A DNA stretch of 5,195 nucleotides from NCBI GenBank assembly GCA_002305955.1, contig DBRH01000048.1, positions 31,081 to 36,275 of the forward strand, written 5' to 3'. This document shows, piece by piece, positions 1 through 5,195 of this stretch. Made by a program: the position numbers and the translations under genes. The stretch comes from Kosmotogaceae bacterium UBA1373. Lineage in GTDB: Bacteria > Thermotogota > Thermotogae > Petrotogales > Kosmotogaceae. How positions within the stretch are numbered: the first letter of the stretch is position 1; each line of letters begins with the position of its first letter. A model generated the notes under the pieces. That model ran no database searches. It was given only the letters and a program-made list of their open reading frames with translations, and had not been told where the DNA came from.

Positions 1-177
1 AAGGTCGGAGAGAGGAGCTATCGGCTGGAAAACGCCAGGGGCTTCTCCACTTATCTGAAGCGTTTGAACGAGTTCAACTACGACCGCGATGTGATAAGAC
101 TGAAGACGGAACACTCCTCTTATCTTCTCTACTGCGCCTATCGCATTCTTGCAGGCCCGGAGGCTGCTACACTATAA
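1..177 (+). CDS. C-terminal end of an unrecognised protein (5' partial)
   Basis: The plus strand is open in frame 1 from the first base to a TAA at 175-177, giving the last 58 residues of a protein that begins outside the window. The tail contains the strings YRLENARGFSTYLKRLNEF, RDVIRLKTEHSSYLLYCAY and a final GPEAATL. It mixes charged and aromatic residues, has no evident membrane segment, and looks like the end of a soluble globular protein. I do not recognise the family and assign no function. Codon use (AGG, AGA, ATA) matches the neighbouring genes, and no other frame offers a better explanation of the first 165 bases. Its last 11 bp overlap the 3' end of the convergent regulator gene, so there is no intergenic space for a terminator. 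Confidence 0.6.
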   Translation, partial: KVGERSYRLENARGFSTYLKRLNEFNYDRDVIRLKTEHSSYLLYCAYRILAGPEAATL

Positions 178-1666
178 CCGAGAGGCTCTGCTCCTCCTTC
201 CTGTAGTGAGACGCTACCGTCGCGATGGCCTTCGAGAGTCTTTCTATACCTTTTTCGATTTCTTCTTCCGGTACCCCGAGAGGGTTCAGTCTCAAGTAGT
301 TCTTTCCGGAGGAATCGAAAGTGAAGAGGCTGCCCGGCGAGACTGCGACGCCCTCTTTCAGGGATTCTTCGGCGACTTTCCAGCAATCCATGGAATCGGG
401 GAGCTCCAGCCAGAAGAAGTTCCCGCCCTGCGCTTCGTTCACCTTCACGTACTGCGGCAGGTACCGGTAGCAGGCCATCCGGGTCTTTTCGCATTTCCTG
501 AGCGATAGTTTGATGTAGCGCTCCAGGTAAGCGTCGTACTCACCCGAGGAGAGGAGCTTCGCGGCCACCAGCTGGCTCAGGTTCGGCACACCCAGCGAGA
601 TCATTCTCATCGGCTCGATCAGCTTTTCTATGAGCGCCTCGTCGGCCACGATCCAGCCGATCCTCAAACCCGGCGCGTATGACTTTGAAATACCGCCGAT
701 CTCGATAACGCAGTTGTGAGTGTCGTAGTATTTCAAGGTTCTGGGCATAGGGCTCTGGTACTGGATTTCCGAAAAGACCGTATCGTCGATTACAGGCACG
801 GAATACTTTTCGGCAAGCCTGACGAGCGATTCCTTTTTCCGTTCGGGCATGTTCGCCCCGGTAGGGTTGTGGGAGCAGCTCATGGTGTATATGTACTTCA
901 CCGAGCCCCTCTGGAGAGTGTTTTCCAGCGTGGCCATGTCGAAGCCCTCACTGAACCTGTTTACAGGCAGGACCCGGTGCTGGAACATCCTGGAGATTTT
1001 TATAACGTTCAAATATGTGGGGTTCTCGATTATGACGGCCTCTCCCGGTCTGGCCAGAGCGGAAAACAACAGGTAGATCGCCTCCTCGGTTCCGATCGTT
1101 ACGAGAAGGTTTTTCGCGGAGACTTTCATACCCGAGCCGTTCAGCCTTATGGAGAGATACTTGAGGAGCTCGGGGTTGCCCCTCAGCGAGGGGTACTGGA
1201 GCGATTCGTCCAGTTCTTCCTGTGTTAGACCTTCCAGTATCTTTTTCAGAAGAGTCATCTGGTCGGTCCGCACCTCGGGAACTCCCGTGTCGAGCCTGAT
1301 GCAGTCGGCCGGCCGACCCTTTGCGAGCGATGACCAGCGGGCCTCTCCCGAGGAAGATGTGGCCCAGGTGCTGAGCTGATCGCTCCAGGATATCATGCCG
1401 AACTCTTTCTTGAGCGGTGTCACCGCGGCCACATAAGTGCCGCTGCCGGACTTCGAATCGAGGAGAGCGTCCAGCTTCAGCTCGTTGTAGGCTTTGATCA
1501 CCACGCTCCTGTTAAGTTTAAGGAGTCTGGCCATCTCGCGCTCGGAGGGCAGTCGCGTTCCTTCCGGTATGTCCCGCCTTAAAATCGCAGCCCTCAACTG
1601 CTCGGTGAGCTGTTTGAAAAGAGGTACGTTCGTATTTCTCTCGATCGATACTTTCAGACCTATCAC
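167..1666 (-). CDS. MocR/GabR-type transcriptional regulator (GntR winged helix fused to aminotransferase-fold domain)
   Basis: The product is a 499-residue regulator expected to bind DNA through its N-terminus and PLP, or a PLP-amino acid adduct, through its C-terminal domain. Residues about 12-80 form a GntR winged helix, with VPLFKQLTEQLRAAI, the recognition segment LPSEREMARLLKLNRSVVIKAYNEL and the wing GSGTYV. A linker of about 40 residues leads to a fold-type I aminotransferase domain. That domain has IGTEEAIYLL near 191, HNPTG with N267, the VIDD aspartates at 294-295 for the pyridine nitrogen, ISKSYAPGLRIGW with the Schiff-base lysine K328, and LRLNP with R460, the usual carboxylate-binding arginine. 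The length fits MocR proteins (about 450-500). With all core PLP residues kept, some aminotransferase activity is possible. The frame extends to a GTG at 1675, but I prefer the GTG at 1666, which has the Shine-Dalgarno AGGGGGTGA (1680-1672) 5 nt upstream; for 1675 that sequence would overlap the start codon. The effector and target genes are not shown by the sequence. The 3' end overlaps the converging gene at the left edge. Confidence 0.93.
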   Translation of the reverse strand: MIGLKVSIERNTNVPLFKQLTEQLRAAILRRDIPEGTRLPSEREMARLLKLNRSVVIKAYNELKLDALLDSKSGSGTYVAAVTPLKKEFGMISWSDQLSTWATSSSGEARWSSLAKGRPADCIRLDTGVPEVRTDQMTLLKKILEGLTQEELDESLQYPSLRGNPELLKYLSIRLNGSGMKVSAKNLLVTIGTEEAIYLLFSALARPGEAVIIENPTYLNVIKISRMFQHRVLPVNRFSEGFDMATLENTLQRGSVKYIYTMSCSHNPTGANMPERKKESLVRLAEKYSVPVIDDTVFSEIQYQSPMPRTLKYYDTHNCVIEIGGISKSYAPGLRIGWIVADEALIEKLIEPMRMISLGVPNLSQLVAAKLLSSGEYDAYLERYIKLSLRKCEKTRMACYRYLPQYVKVNEAQGGNFFWLELPDSMDCWKVAEESLKEGVAVSPGSLFTFDSSGKNYLRLNPLGVPEEEIEKGIERLSKAIATVASHYRKEEQSLSVIV

Positions 1667-1671
1667 CGGCC

Positions 1672-1694
1672 TCACCCCCTACGAAACGATTATA
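1672..1694 (-). promoter_or_regulatory. TATAAT box and Shine-Dalgarno of the MocR-type regulator
   Basis: On the minus strand a perfect TATAAT lies at 1694-1689, and AGGGGGTGA, one mismatch from the GGAGGTGA core, at 1680-1672. Transcription would start near 1682, leaving a leader of about 16 nt before the GTG at 1666. The same start point would leave only about 7 nt before the GTG at 1675, with no usable ribosome binding site. No convincing -35 hexamer is visible at 16-18 bp spacing (the best is ATGGTA), so expression may be weak or need activation. Confidence 0.5.
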
Positions 1695-1700
1695 ACTTTT

Positions 1701-1709
1701 GCGGTCCGC
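1701..1709. repeat. Short inverted repeat GCGG-T-CCGC in the regulator's promoter spacer
   Basis: GCGGTCCGC is a 4+1+4 inverted repeat located between the TATAAT box of the regulator (1689-1694) and its expected -35 position (about 1712-1717). A protein bound here would block RNA polymerase, so it is a possible autoregulatory site. It is short enough to occur by chance in GC-rich sequence. Confidence 0.25.
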
Positions 1710-1710
1710 T

Positions 1711-1747
1711 CTACCATACCACTGACAGGCCAGCAGAGCGTACCACT
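1711..1747. promoter_or_regulatory. TACCA direct repeats, candidate operator for the MocR-type regulator
   Basis: TACCA occurs three times in one orientation: 1712-1716, 1717-1721 (inside ATACCACT) and 1741-1745 (inside GTACCACT). The last two share seven bases, TACCACT, with starts 24 bp apart. They cover and lie just upstream of the expected -35 region of the regulator. As I recall, Bacillus GabR recognises ATACCA direct repeats, and direct repeats are usual for MocR operators. Assignment to this regulator is inference, and the spacing differs from the longer GabR spacing. Confidence 0.35.
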
Positions 1748-1783
1748 TATCTCTTGTCTATTAAATGCTTATACAAAGAGACT

Positions 1784-1802
1784 TTCAGCAATTGATGCTG
1801 AA
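1784..1802. repeat. 19-bp inverted repeat TTCAGCA-N5-TGCTGAA
   Basis: Two perfect 7-bp arms, TTCAGCA (1784-1790) and TGCTGAA (1796-1802), flank ATTGA. No T-run follows on either strand, so this is not an intrinsic terminator. It sits in the middle of the divergent region, roughly 100 bp from both flanking genes, and its size and symmetry suit a dimeric DNA-binding protein. No binding protein can be named from the sequence. Confidence 0.4.
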
Positions 1803-1847
1803 TAGGATGGCAGAGGAAATGGATCGTTCCAATCCTTTGCCGGTGGA

Positions 1848-1877
1848 AAGACAGCCGTTCCTGGGCGGTGATATATT
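1848..1877 (+). promoter_or_regulatory. Candidate promoter of the 46-residue protein gene
   Basis: AAGACA (1848-1853, four of six matches to TTGACA) and TATATT (1872-1877, five of six to TATAAT) are separated by 18 bp. Transcription would begin near 1884, giving a leader of about 17 nt that contains the Shine-Dalgarno of the small gene. The -35 match is modest. Confidence 0.35.
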
Positions 1878-1900
1878 CATAGCGAAGGGAGGGATCGTAG

Positions 1901-2041
1901 ATGATACACAACCACTATCCGACTATAGAGGATCTCAAGACCGGGGAGATCGAAATCGAGAGGGAACTGGAGAGTCTGCGAAATGAAAGGATCTGGAGGA
2001 AAATCAGAAGGAGCCTCAGAGATGCGAAAAAAAGACGGTAA
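1901..2041 (+). CDS. Small, highly charged protein of unknown function (46 residues)
   Basis: An ATG at 1901 opens a frame of 46 codons ending in TAA at 2039-2041. The sequence starts MIHNHYPTIEDLKTGE and ends with the basic tail RSLRDAKKRR. An in-frame TAG at 1898-1900 fixes the start region, and GGGAGGGATC (1888-1897 area) is a strong Shine-Dalgarno at normal spacing. About half of the residues are charged. An acidic-then-basic stretch from residue 9 on, with Leu/Ile at regular spacing, predicts one long amphipathic helix, and there is no membrane segment or signal peptide. The shape suits a small nucleic-acid- or protein-binding factor, but I do not recognise a family. The longer frame starting at 1765 covers the same DNA but has a poorer start and an unconvincing composition. 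The gene is divergent from the MocR-type regulator and convergent with the kinase gene (46 bp away), so it is transcribed alone. Confidence 0.6.
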   Translation: MIHNHYPTIEDLKTGEIEIERELESLRNERIWRKIRRSLRDAKKRR

Positions 2042-2087
2042 AGTTGTCAGGAGTCACGGCGGAGTCTTCAGAATCGGCTGAGTCGCC

Positions 2088-3041
2088 TCATCTGGAAGTG
2101 GAATGAGTGTAAGTCAGGCCAGCCTTGTCGTTTATTCTCTCCCTGTTGTCCACGACCCATTCCAGAATCGATTCTGCGAAGGCGGCCTCCTCGGTACAGC
2201 CGCGGGCGAGAAAGAAATGAACCTGGTTCAGGAGAACGGCCCCCAGAAGATACACGATGCTCTCCCTTTCTTCAATCGTCAACGTGTTCTCGAGGCAGTA
2301 CCCCTCCAGAAGGTGAGGGATCAGGTAGAGCGCCAGCGAGGGAGAGCCCATTCTCTTGAACTCGGTCAACACGCTGGATATGAGATAGGAGAGATCTAAA
2401 ACCTTGACTTCCCTGCAGGAGTATTCGAAGTCTATGACCCCGGAAACCCTTCCGGAATTGACGATTATATTGCCCGGGTGGTAATCCCCGTGTATCGCCT
2501 GAACCGGAAGCCTGTAGTAGAGCGAGAAGAACTCGCCGAAAAACTCTTCGATCCTCTCGCGGTCTAAATACGGCAGACGGTCTCCCTGGCAGGAGAGAAA
2601 ACGCAGCGAGCTCGATAACGTCGTGAAGAGATTCCTTCTCTGGATGGTGTTGTCGTTCAGTCTGGAGAGCGCCGAGTGCAGTCGTCCGGTGAAGAGGCCG
2701 ATCTCGCGGGCCATTTCCGGAGTGGCGCAGGATATATCCAGATCTGCCTTGTTTCCCTCTATGTACGTGAAGAGAGAGTAAACGAACTTTCCGATCTTGA
2801 CCTCGAAAAGCCCGTCGGGATTCTCGAGCGGGAGCGAGACGTTTATCCCATTTTGAAACAGAGAGGAGAGAAAAACCTGTTGCACGGCAAAACCCGCAAC
2901 ATCGATCGGCCGCCTCTTGAGGACGTAAAGAGACCGGCCCGAACTAACTATATATGCACGACCATTGAGCCCGGAAACGAGCTTGATCTTGTCTTTGAAC
3001 CCCCAGAACCTGGAAATCCGGGCATAGGGAATCTTTGGCAT
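2088..3041 (-). CDS. APH/choline-kinase-family phosphotransferase, substrate unknown
   Basis: This 317-residue soluble protein has the aminoglycoside phosphotransferase fold (APH family, which also includes choline kinases, type II homoserine kinases and CotS-like proteins). These enzymes transfer the ATP gamma-phosphate to a hydroxyl of a small molecule. The N-lobe shows YIVSSGRSLYVLKRRP with K42 as the likely ATP-phosphate lysine. The catalytic loop HGDYHPGNIIV gives D186 as base and N191 for magnesium, and GVIDFEYS gives the metal-binding D204. The downstream LDLSYL with D216 is also typical. All key residues are intact and the length is normal, so the enzyme is probably active. The start is supported by GGGGTGAT, 3 nt before the ATG. 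The gene follows the MFS exporter on the same strand by 56 bp, so the two may be co-transcribed, although a TATAAT box lies in the gap. A drug-inactivating role is possible but not shown; sugar, amino-acid or spore-type CotS substrates fit equally well. Confidence 0.88.
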   Translation of the reverse strand: MPKIPYARISRFWGFKDKIKLVSGLNGRAYIVSSGRSLYVLKRRPIDVAGFAVQQVFLSSLFQNGINVSLPLENPDGLFEVKIGKFVYSLFTYIEGNKADLDISCATPEMAREIGLFTGRLHSALSRLNDNTIQRRNLFTTLSSSLRFLSCQGDRLPYLDRERIEEFFGEFFSLYYRLPVQAIHGDYHPGNIIVNSGRVSGVIDFEYSCREVKVLDLSYLISSVLTEFKRMGSPSLALYLIPHLLEGYCLENTLTIEERESIVYLLGAVLLNQVHFFLARGCTEEAAFAESILEWVVDNRERINDKAGLTYTHSTSR

Positions 3042-3068
3042 TTTATCACCCCGGAATACAATAAAAGA

Positions 3069-3074
3069 ATTATA
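3069..3074 (-). promoter_or_regulatory. -10 box in front of the phosphotransferase gene
   Basis: A perfect TATAAT on the minus strand lies 27 bp before the ATG at 3041. Transcription would start near 3062, leaving about 21 nt of leader with GGGGTGAT (rightmost base about 3052). The -35 is poor: GTCATT at 17 bp spacing or TTGAGT at 21 bp, both at the stop codon of the upstream exporter gene. This suggests the kinase can be expressed apart from the exporter. Confidence 0.45.
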
Positions 3075-3097
3075 CTACAGATTCAGGAGAAAATGAC

Positions 3098-4375
3098 TCA
3101 AACCTGCCCGCTCGCACTCAAGCGTTTGATCCTTTTTCTGAGGCTGTGTACGATAACTACCGTGGAGACAAGCGTGAAGGTGATCGCGCCCGACCAGACG
3201 AAGGCGCTCGCCCCTCCGTACCTGTCGGAGACCGTTCCTACGAAGAGATTACCCAGCGGCGTCGAGCCGGCGAAGACGAGCGAATAGACGCTCATGACTC
3301 TGCCTCTCAGTTCGTTGCTGGAGTTTATTTGCATCAGGCTGTTGGCAGAAGTTGTGAAGAAGATATTGGCCAGGCCCATCAGGCATATAAGGAAGGCGGA
3401 GAGGAGATACGACCTGTTGAAGCCGATCAGCAGAAAGAGCGCCGAGGTGATGAAGGGGACCACGAAGAGTCGCGCGCGGCTGGGGCCTTTCGCGCTCTTT
3501 CCGGCGATTATAAGCGCACCGATCAGCGAGCCCACTCCGAGTGAGGCCATGAGCCAGCCGTACCCCTGAGAGTCCAGCCCGAGCTGGTTGCGCGCGAAGA
3601 CCGGTATGAGCACGCTGTAATTCATCCCGAAGGTGCTCACTATCGCCAGCATCAGTGTCGTGGTGGTCAGTATTGGGCTCTTCACGAGATATGCAAGCCC
3701 CTCCTTGATATCCGGCAGAACCGTTCCGCGTGGTCTCTTGTTTATAACAGGCCTCACGTCTATCTTGAAGATGCCGAGTATGACCGCTATGAAAGTTATG
3801 CCGTTTATGAGAAAGCACCAGCCGGCTCCGACCATCGCCATCAATATCCCGGCGACTGCCGGGCCGACTATCCTGGCGAGGTTGAAAACAGTTGAATTGA
3901 GGGCGATGGCGTTGAGAAGCACGTCTTTGCCTACCAGCTCGATCATGAAGGATTGCCTGGCCGGTATATCCAGAGCTTTCACCACACCCAGGCCGAAGGA
4001 GAGCAGAAAGATATGCCAGTACTGCACAGTGTTCGTGAAAACCAGAACGGCCAGCGCGAAGGCCAGCAGCATTGAGGCGAACTGGGTGATCAGCAGAATA
4101 GATCTCTTCGGGAAGCGATCGACGAAAACGCCTGCCAGTAGCGAGAAGGCGAGTACCGGCGTGAACTGGGCAACTCCCAGGAGTCCCAGAAGAAAGGGCG
4201 AGTCCGTTATGGTCAACACGAGCCACGACTGGGCCGCGGTCTGCATCCACGTGCCCATGACCGAAATGAGTTGACCGATCCAGAAATACCGGTAATTCTT
4301 CACTTTAAAAGCCGGAAAGGCTTTGCCGATACGACCGAGGAGTACACCCTGCAAACCGTTAGCCAAACGAATCAT
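3098..4375 (-). CDS. MFS_3-family major facilitator exporter (EntS-like)
   Basis: This is a 425-residue inner-membrane transporter of the major facilitator superfamily, in the branch that contains the enterobactin exporter EntS and many proton-driven efflux proteins. It shows about 12 hydrophobic segments. Diagnostic strings are FWIGQLISVMGTWMQTAAQSW (29-50, TM1), the motif A loop GVFVDRFPKRS (82-92), ALDIPARQSFM with ELVG and LLNAIALNS (134-161), FNLARIVGPAVAG (164-176), and the second-half ELRGRVMSVYS (355-365). A polar central loop at 204-225 separates the two halves. The C-terminal tail RKRIKRLS is basic, as expected for a cytosolic end. The substrate cannot be read from the sequence. The start is uncertain: at the ATG (4375) GGAG directly abuts the start codon, whereas the TTG at codon 4 (4366) has GGAGATGAT at workable distance. 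The first 20 residues are longer than usual before the conserved FKVKNYRYFW. It leads the kinase gene in tandem and is divergent from the ABC permease. Confidence 0.92.
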   Translation of the reverse strand: MIRLANGLQGVLLGRIGKAFPAFKVKNYRYFWIGQLISVMGTWMQTAAQSWLVLTITDSPFLLGLLGVAQFTPVLAFSLLAGVFVDRFPKRSILLITQFASMLLAFALAVLVFTNTVQYWHIFLLSFGLGVVKALDIPARQSFMIELVGKDVLLNAIALNSTVFNLARIVGPAVAGILMAMVGAGWCFLINGITFIAVILGIFKIDVRPVINKRPRGTVLPDIKEGLAYLVKSPILTTTTLMLAIVSTFGMNYSVLIPVFARNQLGLDSQGYGWLMASLGVGSLIGALIIAGKSAKGPSRARLFVVPFITSALFLLIGFNRSYLLSAFLICLMGLANIFFTTSANSLMQINSSNELRGRVMSVYSLVFAGSTPLGNLFVGTVSDRYGGASAFVWSGAITFTLVSTVVIVHSLRKRIKRLSASGQV

Positions 4376-4379
4376 CTCC

Positions 4380-4393
4380 AGTACAATTGTACT
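4380..4393. promoter_or_regulatory. Perfect 14-bp palindrome between the exporter and permease genes, candidate operator
   Basis: AGTACAATTGTACT is its own reverse complement over all 14 bases; the next flanking pair does not match. It begins 4 bp before the exporter ATG and occupies the expected -35 zone of the permease promoter (TATAAT at 4407-4412). It also contains TACAAT on the minus strand (4391-4386), which could serve as the exporter's -10 box, with transcription starting almost at the ATG. A bound dimeric regulator would therefore affect both divergent genes. No T-run makes it a terminator. Confidence 0.45.
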
Positions 4394-4406
4394 ACATTTT
4401 TTGTTC

Positions 4407-4431
4407 TATAATCAGATGTACGTTCAGGAGG
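4407..4431 (+). promoter_or_regulatory. TATAAT box and strong Shine-Dalgarno of the ABC permease gene
   Basis: A perfect TATAAT at 4407-4412 is followed by AGGAGG at 4426-4431, 6 nt before the ATG at 4438. The expected leader is about 19 nt. No good -35 is present: the region 17 bp upstream (CAATTG, 4384-4389) falls inside the 14-bp palindrome, so an activator or repressor is likely to act there. A T-run (4397-4402) lies in the spacer. Confidence 0.55.
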
Positions 4432-4437
4432 TTATAC

Positions 4438-5195
4438 ATGACCGCTTACATTCTAAGAAGGCTTATCTCGGTTCCTCTAACGGTGATCGGAGTCACCCTG
4501 ATCGTATTCTGTGTTATATGGTCGCTCGGCCCGAACGTTCTTTTGAACGCCTATATGACGGGCAGCACCGGCAGGGCTCCCAACGCTGCGGAGAGGATTA
4601 TTGAAAAGTACGGCTTAGACGAGCCGGCCATAACCAGGTACTTTATCTGGATTTCGAACACGCTCCGGGGCGATCTGGGGTATTCTATGGCCGGAAGAAT
4701 GGATGTTAGCGAGGCCATTCTCCAGATGTTGCCGAGTAGTCTAGAGCTGATCTTTCTTTCGCTGATTCCCATCGTTCTGATAGGTTCTCGCCTGGGTCTC
4801 AGAGCCGCCATGAATCCCAATGGCCCGGTGGATTCAGTCTTCGGCTTTCTTTCAACCGTCGGCTGGGCGACGCCCGACTTCATACTCGGGCTCTTAATCC
4901 TGACAGGGGGATTCGTCTTTTTCAAATGGCTTCCGATAGGCGGCCTTAAACTGGTCGCGATCAAAGACTGGAAGGATTATACCTATTCGACGCTGATCGA
5001 CTCTATCCTGAACGGCCGTATCGGGATCTTTTTCGACCAGCTGGTCTTTCTCCTCGAGCCGGTATTGACCCTCTTTCTGGTGAACTCGGCCTACATATAC
5101 CAGATCAGCAGGGCCGGCGCGCTCGAAGTCAAGCACGCCGATTACATACGGACGGCCCGCTCGAAAGGCTTGAGCGAGAGAGAGATAATGCTCAA
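4438..5195 (+). CDS. ABC transporter permease, oligopeptide/nickel (DppB/OppB) type, 3' partial
   Basis: The visible 252 residues form the N-terminal three quarters of an inner-membrane permease of the binding-protein-dependent import family. It starts MTAYILRRLISVPLTVIGVT with TM1 at about 9-30, typical of DppB-like proteins. The periplasmic loop contains IIEKYGLDEPAITRYFIW and GDLGYSM, both hallmarks of this subfamily. Further membrane segments lie near 102-122, 136-163 and 203-222. The EAA loop that contacts the ATPase begins at about 227, with HADYIRTARSKGLSE and the conserved glycine G244. The stop lies beyond the window. Such genes are usually followed by a DppC-type permease and two ATPases, with a substrate-binding protein before or after; here no binding-protein gene precedes it. 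In thermophiles this family often imports oligosaccharides rather than peptides, so the substrate is open. The Shine-Dalgarno AGGAGG settles the start. Confidence 0.94.
   Translation, partial: MTAYILRRLISVPLTVIGVTLIVFCVIWSLGPNVLLNAYMTGSTGRAPNAAERIIEKYGLDEPAITRYFIWISNTLRGDLGYSMAGRMDVSEAILQMLPSSLELIFLSLIPIVLIGSRLGLRAAMNPNGPVDSVFGFLSTVGWATPDFILGLLILTGGFVFFKWLPIGGLKLVAIKDWKDYTYSTLIDSILNGRIGIFFDQLVFLLEPVLTLFLVNSAYIYQISRAGALEVKHADYIRTARSKGLSEREIML

Noticed and set aside
716..1228. Plus-strand frame of 170 codons opposite the regulator gene.
   Set aside because: It is antisense to conserved PLP-domain codons, has no ribosome binding site and no recognisable protein features.
1700..1740. Minus-strand GGTATGGTAGAGCGG looks like the D-arm of a tRNA.
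   Set aside because: The 5' half of the D-stem does not pair, no anticodon stem forms at the right distance, and no TTCGAAT-type T-loop follows; the string is best explained as promoter-region sequence.
1765..1986. A 73-codon plus-strand frame starting at 1765.
   Set aside because: No Shine-Dalgarno precedes its ATG, its C-terminal half is a low-quality polar sequence, and it covers in another frame the better supported 46-residue gene and its promoter.
2027..2033. A run of seven A near the end of the 46-residue gene as a programmed frameshift site.
   Set aside because: In the reading frame the context is G AAA AAA, not a good slippery heptamer, and the shifted product is a short acidic tail with no recognisable domain; no stimulatory structure is evident.
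2042..2087. Bidirectional terminator between the small gene and the kinase gene.
   Set aside because: The GAGTC strings here are direct, not inverted, repeats. Only a 4-bp TCAG/CTGA stem forms, and there is no T-run on either strand.
3249..4250. A long minus-strand frame of 333 codons inside the exporter gene.
   Set aside because: It is a shadow of the exporter reading frame, rich in Arg, Gly and His without any domain pattern, while the overlapping frame encodes a clear 12-segment MFS protein.

Overview
The window holds five protein genes that are mostly ordinary metabolic, regulatory and transport functions, plus one very small gene. I see no rRNA or tRNA gene, CRISPR array, insertion sequence or other mobile element. 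Base composition is near half G+C. AGA/AGG and ATA codons are common, Shine-Dalgarno sequences are strong, and perfect TATAAT boxes sit close in front of genes. The oligopeptide-type ABC permease at the right edge resembles permeases I associate with Thermotogota (for example the Mesotoga/Kosmotoga side). That placement is an inference from remembered family features; Synergistota or a Firmicute are not excluded.

Left part (1-1675): the C-terminal end of an unrecognised plus-strand gene runs tail-to-tail into, and overlaps by 11 bp, a minus-strand MocR/GabR-type regulator. This regulator joins a GntR winged helix to an aminotransferase-fold domain that keeps the PLP lysine and other core residues.

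Middle (1676-2087): a 225-bp divergent intergenic region carries the regulator's TATAAT box, TACCA direct repeats, a GCGG-T-CCGC inverted repeat and a separate 19-bp inverted repeat. After it comes a plus-strand gene for a very charged 46-residue protein with a good Shine-Dalgarno sequence and a plausible promoter. Because MocR regulators often control a divergent neighbour, this small gene is a candidate target, but that is inference.

Right part (2088-5195): a minus-strand pair encodes an MFS_3 (EntS-like) exporter and, 56 bp downstream, an APH/choline-kinase-fold small-molecule kinase. The kinase also has a TATAAT box of its own in the gap. Divergent from the exporter, across 62 bp, starts the first gene of what is probably a peptide/sugar ABC import operon; it runs off the window. 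A perfect 14-bp palindrome lies in this divergent spacer, next to both starts, and is the best candidate for a shared operator.

The most interesting material is the two intergenic control regions and the 46-residue protein. Nothing here is clearly a new biological system.
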